From Apostichopus japonicus (taxonomy: Eukaryota; Echinodermata; Holothuroidea; Aspidochirotida; Stichopodidae), in contig NC_092565.1 of the NCBI RefSeq assembly GCF_037975245.1, positions 10,846,499 to 10,906,498 on the forward strand: a DNA stretch of 60,000 bases. The letters are read 5' to 3'. The notes below the pieces were generated by a model. It had not been told where the DNA came from. It did not search any database and worked only from the letters and a program-made list of their open reading frames with translations. Shown piece after piece: positions 1-8,703 of this stretch (position 1 is its first letter; each line of letters opens with the position of its first letter). The translations under genes were made by a program, and so were the position numbers.

Positions 1-89
1 CACATGCCTCTTTTTTCCGCTCTGTTGAATATTTGATATGTAATTAGCATAGTTATGGTTTAAAACGTTGATTTGTCGATAATTTCTAG

Positions 90-240
90 CAAAAGGTATG
101 TTTTCTGTTCTCTTGAAGATGTCCCGACCTCTGTCTATGGTGAGAAGCTGAAGCAGCAGGTGGAGGACAGATTGAAGTTTTACGAATCGGGTGTCGTCCC
201 GGAGAAAAATCTTGTCGTCATGCAAGTGGCAGCCACAGAG
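90..240 (+). CDS. NOP56: NOP56 penultimate coding exon (partial gene)
   Basis: This exon encodes 50 residues from the end of the Nop domain of NOP56, a core protein of box C/D snoRNPs that works with NOP58, fibrillarin and 15.5K in nucleolar rRNA 2'-O-methylation. The stretch [18 protein letters not shown] followed by FYESG and P-KNL closely matches the conserved NOP56 segment (VPTSVFGEKLREQVEERL, FYETG, P-KNL in vertebrates, from memory). An acceptor AG sits at 88-89, and the first base completes a split codon. The donor GT at 241 is phase 0. The next exon begins at 953 in the same frame. Upstream NOP56 exons lie outside the window to the left. NOP58 is the main alternative, but the GEKL-QVE-RL-FYE segment and the following lysine-rich tail fit NOP56 better. 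Confidence 0.93.
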
Positions 241-638
241 GTAATCTTATTAGGTCAGGGGTGTATGGGGGGGGGGTGGTAACTCTCAACCTTTCTAATT
301 TTCAGGGTTTCTTGCAAAAATAAAGGTTAAGTTGTCACAGAAGGACAAAATGAAAAGCAAAGTTAGTTTTGGAACTAGCAGTTAATGCAATGTTTAGGTT
401 CTGCTACTTCTCTTTGACTAGCCATCTACATGTACACCACAATGTTGTAAGTTGGTGCCGTCACATTATGCTTCTCTCTGGAAACTGATTGTAATGGTAC
501 TTCATGTGAAGTTATAAAGACACTATTTCTTCTTTTCTTTGTTTGAGGGTGGTGGGGGCATTGTAATGTTTTTTAATGATATATTTGCCATTAGTGATCT
601 ATTAAGCTTCCATCCTTGAACGTCTTGTCCATCTTTAA

Positions 639-878
639 AGGAATAACGAAGGCAGGGATCAACGACAATTTATATTTATTAAGTACCCTCTAAACTATCT
701 AACATTCGATTTTTAAGTTAACTGCTTCCTGTTGGACTGAATATGCTCGCTTTGAAAATTGGCTCCCAATGCCTCACCACAATACACAGTAAGCCGCCAT
801 TGATTAAGCAATACGCTTGAAATTTCATATTGATATAAATAATATAAATTATCCTTGATCCCTGTCTTGGTTATTCCT
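639..878. mobile_element. Fold-back (MITE-like) element flanked by TTAA in the last NOP56 intron
   Basis: Two arms of about 40 bp form an imperfect inverted repeat. The left arm reads AGGAATAAC, then AAGGCAGGGATCA, then AATTTATATTTAT. The right arm is the reverse complement with few mismatches and ends GTTATTCCT. Both outer ends abut TTAA (635-638 and 879-882), which looks like a TTAA target duplication as used by piggyBac-type transposases. The interior has no coding capacity, so this is at best a non-autonomous element. The termini do not start with the CCC usual for piggyBac, so the superfamily is uncertain. The rest of this intron (241-634 and 883-950) shows nothing I recognise. Confidence 0.7.
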
Positions 879-952
879 TTAAATTTGAAGCAAATCTCCA
901 TTTCTGAAAACTCCCTTAACTCGCTTTTGTTTGGTCTTTTCCTATACAACAG

Positions 953-1432
953 TCTGCGTTGGCTGTCGAGGCTGTCATCGTAGAAAGAAAGAGACAAGAA
1001 AAGCAGGAGAGAAAACGCAAGCGGAAGATGGTGGCAGCTCGTGGCGACAGTATAGCGCCCCCACTACCAGCAGCTACTATTGAAGAAATACCTTCAGAAG
1101 AACCACCAAAGAAAAAGAAGAAGAACAAGAAGAAGGCCGGTGGCCTGAGTAACGGCGGAGGGGCTGATGAGTCTGTGAAGGAGGAGAACAACTCCTTCAT
1201 GATGGACACATCAGCAGAAGCCACACCGGTCAGCGAAGGCAAAAAGAAGAAGAAGAAGCAGCAACAGCAGCAGCAGGAGGAGGAGAATGGCGATGAGGGA
1301 GCCGCAGCACAACTGAATCAGTCTGTGGTTTCCATGGATACATCCGGTGGAGACCTCTCAATGAACAGCGAGAAGAAGAAGAAGAAAAAGAAGAAGAAGA
1401 GGAGTCTTCTTCAGCAAGGTGGTGACGAGTGA
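953..1432 (+). CDS. NOP56: NOP56 last coding exon, lysine-rich tail and stop
   Basis: The exon follows a pyrimidine-rich acceptor ending in AG at 951-952 and joins the 90-240 exon in phase 0. It encodes about 159 residues and stops with TGA at 1430-1432. The first part (SALAVEAVIVERKRQEKQER then KRKRK) is the charged helix that ends the Nop domain. The remainder is low-complexity: blocks of lysine (PPKKKKKNKKK, GKKKKKK, then a run of nine K), a glutamine run, and two short related phrases, MDTSAEATP and MDTSGGDLSM. KKE/D-type tails of this kind are usual for NOP56 and NOP58 and act in nucleolar localisation and RNA contact. The AAG/GAA-rich coding strand creates open frames on the opposite strand, which I treat as shadows. 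The intron of 712 bp carries a fold-back element at 639-878. Confidence 0.93.
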   Translation, partial: SALAVEAVIVERKRQEKQERKRKRKMVAARGDSIAPPLPAATIEEIPSEEPPKKKKKNKKKAGGLSNGGGADESVKEENNSFMMDTSAEATPVSEGKKKKKKQQQQQQEEENGDEGAAAQLNQSVVSMDTSGGDLSMNSEKKKKKKKKKRSLLQQGGDE

Positions 1433-2875
1433 GGCCAGCAAACAAGCTATGTGAAGAGAGTGACTACTGCCTTACCACCCTGATATGGCCTGGGTACAGT
1501 AGTTAATTATACCTCCATCCTCGGTGGCAAACTGACCCATTTGAAACACCCGAAGGGACAAGCACAGCAAATTATGTCATTGATTTACAACATAAATGGT
1601 CTAGCCCCGCATGGGAAGAGTAACATTCTTCACCGACAGCCTACACCATTGTCATCTTTATTTGGGGACAGGAACATGACAGTGGTGATTGCAACGAACT
1701 GAAAGTCGGCGATCACTTGTGGGGCAAACCGTAGAAGTGGAAAACTGGCTGCAGACAACCTTCCCCTGGCAACATGCCCTACATGGATGCACTTGGTGGT
1801 ACATTCTACAGACGAAGGAAGAAGCGCAAGTAAAAATGTGTTACATCTCCGCTTATCTTCTTTGACTTTCCTAGAGCTTGTGAGACCAAAGAGATTGATA
1901 TGTGTACACCCTGAAACTTGCATAAATGTTATCATGTTAACTAACATTAGGCTTGTTTGTCAGTTCTAGCAGATATACCACTGTGGTGAGCACTCTCACT
2001 AAGCTAGTATCTTGGTTACAAAGTACGATTTTTTCAGAACCTGGTTTACAAGGAAGTTATACTTTTTCAGAGACATTAGTCAGTAGCAAGTCATGCGTCC
2101 TTCCTTTGTGATTAATCAAACATATCTGTCTCAGCCTGAAAACTTTATGCGTCAGCTTCAGTGCACGAGTGAAAGTTGTGAATTTCATTACCAAAATACT
2201 TTTGAGCGTTCTGACCATGATTTGTGGTTCACATTCTCAGATTTTGTACCCCACCTTATGTGGTAAGAGTTTGCTTCTCGGTTTATCAAAGCCATCAAAT
2301 GTAACAAGAAGAACAAAGAATAGTTTCAGAAAAATTTCATCTTAATTATTTTGTGAGATTGTCAAATTCAGTCCTTTAAGATAGGAATTCTTATGAACTG
2401 ATGCAATGGAATCACATAAACCAGTGACTTCTCAGGTCCTTGACAGTATAAATGTAACATGTTTGTTGTAACATGGTAATTACCATGTTCTGACTTGGAA
2501 CAACAGCTCATTGATGAAATGAGTGTATAGTCTTGGTTTTGTTAAGTCTGATCAGAAGGGGTAAAAAAAACTACAAGTGATGGAATGCTTTATGGGAGAC
2601 ACTTTTTGTTTAACTTTTCTTTAATATTTTTAGTCTATCATTTACCTTCTTCCAATATCAACTAATCTTGCAAGATAATGCTCAAGATATGAAGATTTTC
2701 AAGTAATAAAAAGATGAAGCCACAGCATTTATTATTGGCTGACATTGTAAACTATTTTATTTAAATTCTTTGATTCAATGAAGTTTTACAGCATTGTAAC
2801 ATTATTGGCAAAAGCAAACATGTAATCAACTTTTAAAAGTTATGATTGATCAGCCTTTGTTGATAATTTGTATAG
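1433..2875 (+). other. NOP56 3' UTR and downstream single-copy DNA
   Basis: No coding exon is recognised here. The NOP56 3' UTR must begin at 1433. An AATAAA hexamer lies at 2705-2710 and another at 3705-3710, so the transcript end is not fixed by sequence alone. The short open frames at 1630-1969 lie on both strands and resemble no family I know. Confidence 0.45.
2705..2710 (+). promoter_or_regulatory. Candidate poly(A) signal for NOP56 (proximal)
   Basis: AATAAA hexamer about 1.27 kb past the NOP56 stop codon, on the same strand. Such hexamers are common by chance in AT-rich DNA. A second one at 3705-3710 competes with it. Confidence 0.3.
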
Positions 2876-3260
2876 TAAGACCATCTCAAATGATAGTGTG
2901 TTGTGCACTATTATCAAAACATTGGTATTGTAAGACCACATCAGAATTATAGTGTGTTGTGCACTATGGTCAAACATTGGTATTGTAAGACCACTTCAAA
3001 TGATAGTGTGTTGTGCACTATAATAATCAAATCATTGGTATTGTAAGACCACTTCAGAATTATAGTGTGTTGTGTGCACTATTATCGAACATTGGTGTAA
3101 TAAGACCACTTCAAATGATAGTGTGTTTTGTACTATTATCAAAACATTGGTATTGTAAGACCACATTAGAATTATAGTGTGTTGTGCACTATTATCAAAC
3201 ATTGTTATTTTAAGACCACTTCAAAATGATAGTACGTTGTGCACAATTATCAAAACATTT
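2876..3260. repeat. Dimeric tandem repeat, seven units of about 55 bp
   Basis: Seven head-to-tail units begin with TAAGACCA and share the core AGTGTGTTGTGCACTAT followed by CAAA-CATTGGTATTG. Units alternate between an A type (CAAATGATAG before the core) and a B type (CAGAATTATAG), giving the order A-B-A-B-A-B-A. The true period is therefore a dimer of about 110 bp. Divergence between units is moderate. The array lies downstream of NOP56 on its transcribed strand. Confidence 0.85.
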
Positions 3261-4709
3261 TTGAAAACTGAAAACCTGCGAAAGAATGATAGTCCTTGTG
3301 GTGATGGGATATTTTGCAGAAGCGATGGTTATTGCTACTTTTATTATCCAGTTTGTCAGCTGTCCAATCAGACAGAAGTTGGTTGACACTTTGTGGCTAG
3401 ATCATGTAAACTCAAATCTAAAAAGACCTAGATTGGTGGTAAAGTAACCAGACACTGGACCTATTAAAATTGTTTATTGTGCCTTGCAGCTGTTGAATTA
3501 TTCATAGAAATTTCATTAACGTTTAAACTGTATATATTATTTTAATAATTGAGCACTGGAGAATTTGTTCTTGAAAGTTTGATCCTTTGTTTTAACAAGA
3601 ATGGGTTTGCTTAGTCGTATGATTAAATTTAGCAATTTTGACAACTTAGCATGTACATGAAGAAACTAGTTACATCATTTTCTCTTTGAATGTAACAAAT
3701 TTACAATAAAACACATTTGGTCTCGCAGACCGAGTTAAGCACTCATGGGTTATCTAGATGGACGGTACAGCAAAGTTTGTAAGGCAAAATATGGATAAAA
3801 GGAATATTTTAGTGAAAAATAAGATCCAGTCCTTCCAGTCATATCATTTTGTGTCTTTGTATCACCCTAAGCCTTGCCCTGTGATGAATTTTAGTTTCTG
3901 TGATAAAAATGTTGGCCTGTCCTGACAGAAAATTTGAATCTAACACGAGTGCGGCACATTGGTCACACTCCATCAGATCTCACTCTTAAGCTTGGCTTTG
4001 ATTCATTACACAGGAATTTGTACAGACTTCACATACGACTGTGATTCAAAAAATCTCTCAAATAACAAATATCTGAACAACATATTATGAAGAAGAACTA
4101 GTTGGGGAATTCTGGAACGTTTTAACTCTCCAAAAGATTGGTAACTTGCAACCACTGACCATGTAAATTTGCATCTAAATCGCTATTTTACTGTCGGAAA
4201 TTTGAATTTTCCTCGCTACAGTGTAGCTTGCTAATGATAGCGTCTCTGCAGCCCCCAAAACTGCAGCCCCCGAGTGTCGCGATGAACGTCATCATCGCTC
4301 ATCGTTATCCACTGTTTAAAATATATTAGATTAAGTTGGCACAAGGTTCAAAAATTCCATTTTCCTGAATTATAGGATGCAAAATCTCCCAAATTGGACG
4401 CGATGAAAATATGGATTTTTTTTGCATATATCCAATAGATAACCAGTAAAACATTACTTTAAAGATGAACGATAATGAAACCCAGCATTGGTGCAAAAAT
4501 ACAATTTTATTCACAAGTATTCTTGTTGGCTTCCTTTTTACTTATCTGAAAAAATGAAGTCAAACCAATGTTGGGAAAGGCTGGAAAAAATACTAAACTT
4601 GTCAATTTTTGGGTTACGATGATAATCGTTACCTTTGCATTCATGATGGCATTTGTGTTGCCCAGCTTGTAAACACGGTATTGTTTATTGATACTTTTCA
4701 TTGATATTT
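3261..4709. other. AT-rich DNA, no gene recognised
   Basis: Neither strand holds a convincing exon. The only local structure is a duplicated CTGCAGCCCCC near 4248-4271 in a small CpG-containing patch, next to GTGTCGCGATGAACGTCATC. Confidence 0.4.
3705..3710 (+). promoter_or_regulatory. Candidate poly(A) signal for NOP56 (distal)
   Basis: AATAAA hexamer followed by ACACATTTGGTCTC. Use of this site would place the 2876-3260 tandem array inside the 3' UTR. Confidence 0.3.
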
Positions 4710-5330
4710 ATTGGGTTTTTTTTGGAAGTCATTTGGGATAACCAGGGGTCAAATTGTGAAAACCTTGTAAACACGATGTCTGAAGAAGGGAAGGTTGGAC
4801 CAATTACATATTTGGTGTGTGGAAGTACCACATTTATTATAAGAAGCCTATTGTATTTGGTGAAGGTCATTTGGGGTCATCAGGTCAATTTGTTAAAACC
4901 TTGTAAACATGATATTGCACAAAAGGGAACCTTGGACAGATCTCATATTTTGTTTACAGATGAACAATATCAAATTTAAGGAGCCTCTTAGTGTTTTCAG
5001 TGCGGTCAACAAACACCAAACATTTACTTCACTCCCCTTACCTGTCTCTCTACACAAACGCACCTTCCTAAACATAATATCGCAAGGGAAGCTTGGACAG
5101 ATTGCATATTTGGTATGTAATTGTACTACATTGAGTACAAGAAGCCTAATGTTGTGGGTGGAGGTCTGGTCATTTGAGTTCACCAGTGGTCAAATTGTGA
5201 AAACCATGTTTTACACAATATTTCAACTAGAACAGATGTCCCATTTAGTATGTTGATGTATCTATGACATTTATTACAAGAACCTGTTGTTGAGGTCAAT
5301 GGTCATTTCAGGACAGCCTGTGTCAATGTG
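4710..5330. repeat. Diverged tandem repeats of about 137 bp
   Basis: Phrases recur at intervals: GGTCATTTG, then GGTCAAATTGTGAAAACC, TTGTAAACA-GATAT, AAGGGAA--TTGGACAGA, and CATATTTGGTATGT--AAGAAGCCT. Starts can be placed near 4725, 4862, 5161 and 5295. The stretch from about 4975 to 5065 is unrelated and interrupts the series. The short open frames here overlap each other on both strands and are by-products of the repeat. Confidence 0.65.
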
Positions 5331-5651
5331 AATTTAGTGTTTGTCACATTACACTGTTTTACTAAAATCAAGTATGTTTCTCACCCTCACTATATACATT
5401 ATGTCAGATTCAGGAAGAAAACTGCTCATGTTACATCATCCAAACCACAGTGCATTTTTGCACTCTAGTCTTTTTAAATTGGGCTTTTCGCTAAAAGCTG
5501 TATGATGATCACATGATCCATATGGACCTGTGACATAATTATGATGAAAACAAAGTGAGCTGGGCGTACACTTTTCCTTCAGCTGAGTGTGTTAGTTCAG
5601 TTGCAACTTACTCAGTATTGATGCAACAAATAACCTTAAACCACTAGCAAA

Positions 5652-5726
5652 ATGCCAAGAAATTGTGTCGTAGGGGGATGCAACAGAATATGGACTCTAC
5701 AAGAAGAAGAACATCATTTGTTATAA
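5652..5726 (+). pseudogene. THAP-type zinc-finger N-terminal relic
   Basis: A 24-codon frame begins MPRNCVVGGCNR. This is the hallmark start of a THAP (C2CH) DNA-binding domain, where a methionine-proline start is followed closely by the first zinc-binding C-x4-C pair. The rest of the domain (later Cys and His, and the AVPTIF-like end) is missing: the frame turns to WTLQEEEHHLL and stops with TAA at 5724-5726. THAP domains occur in host regulators and in P-element-type transposases. This could be a decayed transposon remnant or an isolated first exon whose donor I cannot place. A chance match is possible because only about 12 residues carry the signal. Confidence 0.45.
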
Positions 5727-7082
5727 CTACATCCAAAATGCTAAATATGTATGATATAACATAGTATTGCCAACGTACTCTTCAAAATATGAAAGCAGTT
5801 GATATAAGCTGTGAAGCTTAAATGTATCTGTATAGATTTTATATTATAATCTGTGAGAATACATTACAATGTTATGTTGATTGGGCCGTTTATATGGCAC
5901 TGGGTATTCTGTGAGCAAACATAATGTTAATCATCATTGGGCCATTTATATGGTAATGTAGTAGTGTTTTAGTATCTGAAAGGTCGCTGCCTTGTTCTCT
6001 CTGTTTTTTCTCACTGCGTTATACTTACCAGGGAGTTGCTAGAAAGAGAAACAATTCCAGTCATTTTTTACAATGTCCGTGTTTGACAATAATCTTTTGA
6101 TATATTTTCTGCAAACTTTAATTCTTTGGTTTTGTTTCGGATCAGCAAACTGATACAAAATCATACATGGAAGTGTATGTCTGCATTGATTGTAATGTTG
6201 AAATTGCAACATCTGTTAAATTTTCGACCCAAATAATGAGTAAATAATATCCCGTCATTGAAGTTAATCCTTTTGAGAAGCCTATCATATTAACATCTTT
6301 TATTCCAAAGTGCTAAAAAGTGCACAGGCATGTAGGCCTATTTTTACTCTTGCTAAGATAATGGAGTATGTATATGTGTGTGGGGGCGGGGTTGGGGCTG
6401 AGTTGAAGGAGGTGGTTGGTGGAGGGGGACTTCCAAGTTATTATGCGGTAGTTTGCTCAAAAAGTTCATGGTAATCCTACACCTCTATACTATGCTGTTG
6501 TCTGTTATGGGATTATTTTGTTTCAGGACAGGATAAGGGTGGTGATTGAACTAGAGAAAAGTCCTGTCACTGAACAGATTTGGCGTGAAAAAGATCTAAC
6601 TCCCTCATATTCGAAATATCCTTTATTAACCTTAAATATATTAGAAGCAAATATAATACTTTTCTAACAACTATCTGCATCTAAGGTAAGGTTAGAACTT
6701 ACACTTAATTCAAGTGCTATGGAATGGTTTGTTCTACATAAATAAATAAATAAAGTGGATGTATTTTATGATACATGTATTGAATTTTTTAAAAGCATTT
6801 TTTTTAATGAGTTTTCTGCAAGCTGCTAAACCAGTGACCTGCTGCCCAAACTTCTTCTCTACCACTAGACTATTAGGTGGGAGAAGGCTTTTGCTTGCTT
6901 TTCAAATATTTAAAGATCTGGTTGTTTGGACTTAGTGTTTTTTCAAAACATTTTCTCCACTGATCCTTGTCAGGGAGAGGAAACCTTATCAGGGGGAGGG
7001 GTGCCGGCAAACTCCCTTGTCCGCTTGGGAACCTTGTCAGGGGGAGGGGGGACGGCAAACTCCTTTTGCCAGCTATCACTCA
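5727..7082. other. No supported gene; one exon-like frame at 6527-6667
   Basis: Near 5880-5955 there are two copies of ATTGGGCC-TTTATATGG. At 6527 a good acceptor (TTATTTTGTTTCAG) precedes a 46-codon frame that runs to TAA at 6665-6667. It contains a charged segment (RIRVVIELEKSPVTEQIWRE) and matches no family I can name. It might be a terminal exon of the THAP relic, but nothing proves a link. Confidence 0.3.
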
Positions 7083-7160
7083 CCCTGGCTGGTCTTGAAC
7101 CCAGCTGATCAGAAATTTCTTATCGCATACGGAACTACCGATTACACCATTTTGGTTCCC
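7083..7160 (-). repeat. tRNA-like SINE head (A and B box)
   Basis: Read on the - strand, TGGTGTAATCGG resembles a Pol III A box, and about 35 bp further on GGTTCAAGACC resembles a B box. The spacing is tRNA-like. I see no full cloverleaf, so this is a tRNA-derived SINE or pseudogene rather than a working tRNA. It borders the larger SINE array to its right. Confidence 0.5.
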
Positions 7161-7253
7161 AATGAAAAAACTTCGTTTTTTACCTTTATACTTCCACATC
7201 CTCCAAAGAACAGAAAATTAAAAGGCTCTGGCTGGACTTGAACCATAGACATG

Positions 7254-8338
7254 CATTCTGTGGTAATTGAACCCTAGACAAGGAGTTTGTCTTGCTCTTC
7301 AGGTACCGGCACTAACCACTGCACCACTGTAACTGTTGAGAAATAATGCTAGTTTCTAATATTTAAGGTTCATGATGGATGAAAGGAAGGAGGTATAAGA
7401 ACAGCAAAAGGAAAACTGCCTTCACTGGGGTTTGAACCCAAGACAATGAGTTTGTCTTGCTCTTCAGGTACCAGCACTGCACCACTGTAACTGTTGAGAA
7501 ATAATGCTCGTTTCTAATATTTAAGGTTCATGATGGATGAAAGGAAGGAGGTATAAGAACAGCAAAAGGAAAACTGCCTTCACTGGGGTTTGAACCCAAG
7601 ACAATGAGTTTGTCTTGCTCTTCAGGTACCGGCACTGACCACTGCACCACTGTAACTGTTGAGAAATAATGCTCGTTTCTAATATTTAAGGTTCCTGATG
7701 GATGAAAGGAATGAGGTATAAGAGCATCAAAAAGAAAACTGCCTTCACTGGGGTTTGAACCCTGGACAAGGAGTTTGTCTTGCTCTTCAGGTACCAGCAC
7801 TGACCACTGCGCCACTGTAACTGTTGAGAAATAATGCTCGTTTCTAATATTTAAGGTTCATGATGGATGAAAGGAAGGAGGAATAAGAACAGCAAAAGGA
7901 AAACTGCCTTCACTGGGGTTTGAAACCAAGACAATTGATTTGATTTATTTTGTTTTTCCACGTGCAAATATACAAGGTGAAAGGAAGTCTTCTATAAAGC
8001 ATACAATAGCATACAATGAGTTTGTCTTGCTCTTCAGGTACCAGCACTGACCACTGCGCCACTGTAACTGTTGAGAAATAATGCTCGTTTCTAATATTTA
8101 AGGTTCATGATGAAAGCAAGGAGGTATAAGAATAGAAAGGAAAACTGCCTTCACTGGGGTTTGAACCCAAGAACATGAGTTTGTCTTGCTCTTCAGGTAC
8201 CAGCACTGACCACTGCGCCACTGTAACTGTTGAGAAAAAATGCTCGTTTCTAATATTTAAGGTTCATGATGAAAGGAAGAAGGTATAAGAACAGATAAAG
8301 GAAAACTGCTCTCACTAGGGTTTGAACCTTAGACAACC
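7254..8338 (-). repeat. Tandem array of a tRNA-derived SINE, period about 165 bp
   Basis: Each unit, read on the - strand, carries TGGTGCAGTGGTCAGTGC (A-box-like) and GGGTTCAAACCCCAGTG (B-box-like), then a tail with TTCTTATACCTCCTTCCTT and ATATTAGAAACGAGCATT. On the + strand the B-box positions fall at 7429, 7587, 7752, 7917, 8158 and 8319, with a degenerate first copy near 7265. Steps are 158, 165, 165, 241 and 161 bp; the long step is explained by a 77-bp insertion at 7936-8012. Head-to-tail tandem SINEs are unusual, since retroposition normally scatters single copies, so the array probably grew by unequal exchange. The frame spanning 7528-7815 is internal to the repeat and is not a gene. 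Confidence 0.8.
7936..8012 (-). mobile_element. Short retroposon-tail insertion inside a SINE copy
   Basis: The insert splits one SINE unit and is bracketed by ACAAT at 7931-7935 and 8013-8017, which reads as a 5-bp target duplication. On the - strand it ends GGAAAAACAAAATAAATCAA, resembling the 3' tail of a 5'-truncated non-LTR retroelement. A third ACAAT lies at 8003-8007. The element is too short to classify. Confidence 0.5.
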
Positions 8339-8532
8339 AAATGAATTTGGGACCCTGGATGGTCATCAAAGGCATCCTGACAAAATCAGTTTTTTTTTAC
8401 AATTTTTTTTAACCTCAAAATAAAGCAGTCAAATCAAACCTTTGTTTGTCATCTTGAGTTTTATCTTGACATTTATGAATAAATGGGTCAGTTTTGGCAA
8501 AAACTGCAAGGGGTACTGTACCACATACGGTG

Positions 8533-8690
8533 TTTCGAGGTGACAAACTTTTTTTCGCAAAGGCAATAAATGTGTATCTTTTCTGGTAGTTCGCGACATG
8601 CTGATTACGAATCGGAAGTTTATTTTGGAATTGGGTGTTTTGTGGGGGCGTACAGGGGGGGAAAAAGAACCTGATTTATGAAAAAAATAG
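8533..8690 (-). repeat. Inverted partial copy of the 600-bp satellite unit (left boundary)
   Basis: This stretch is the reverse complement of the segment found at about 9050-9185 in the first direct unit. Matching landmarks are TTCGAGGTGA, TGTGTATCTTTTCTGGTAGT, TCGCGACA-GCTGATTACGA, TTTATTTTGGAATTGG, GTGGGGGCGTA and AACCTGATTT. It is more diverged than the direct units are from each other. It lies immediately left of the direct array and faces the matching segment at 12676-12742, so it acts as the left arm of a very large inverted repeat. Confidence 0.8.
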
Positions 8691-8703
8691 AAATTATAAA
8701 TAC

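Noticed and set aside
241-952. snoRNA in the NOP56 intron, as NOP56 introns host snoRNAs in vertebrates
   Set aside because: I found no C box (RTGATGA) paired with a D box (CTGA) and terminal stem. An H/ACA RNA cannot be excluded by eye, but nothing supports one. The intron structure is explained by the fold-back element.
2876-3260. CRISPR-like repeat-spacer pattern
   Set aside because: The repeats are contiguous and dimeric with no unique spacers, and the DNA is eukaryotic.
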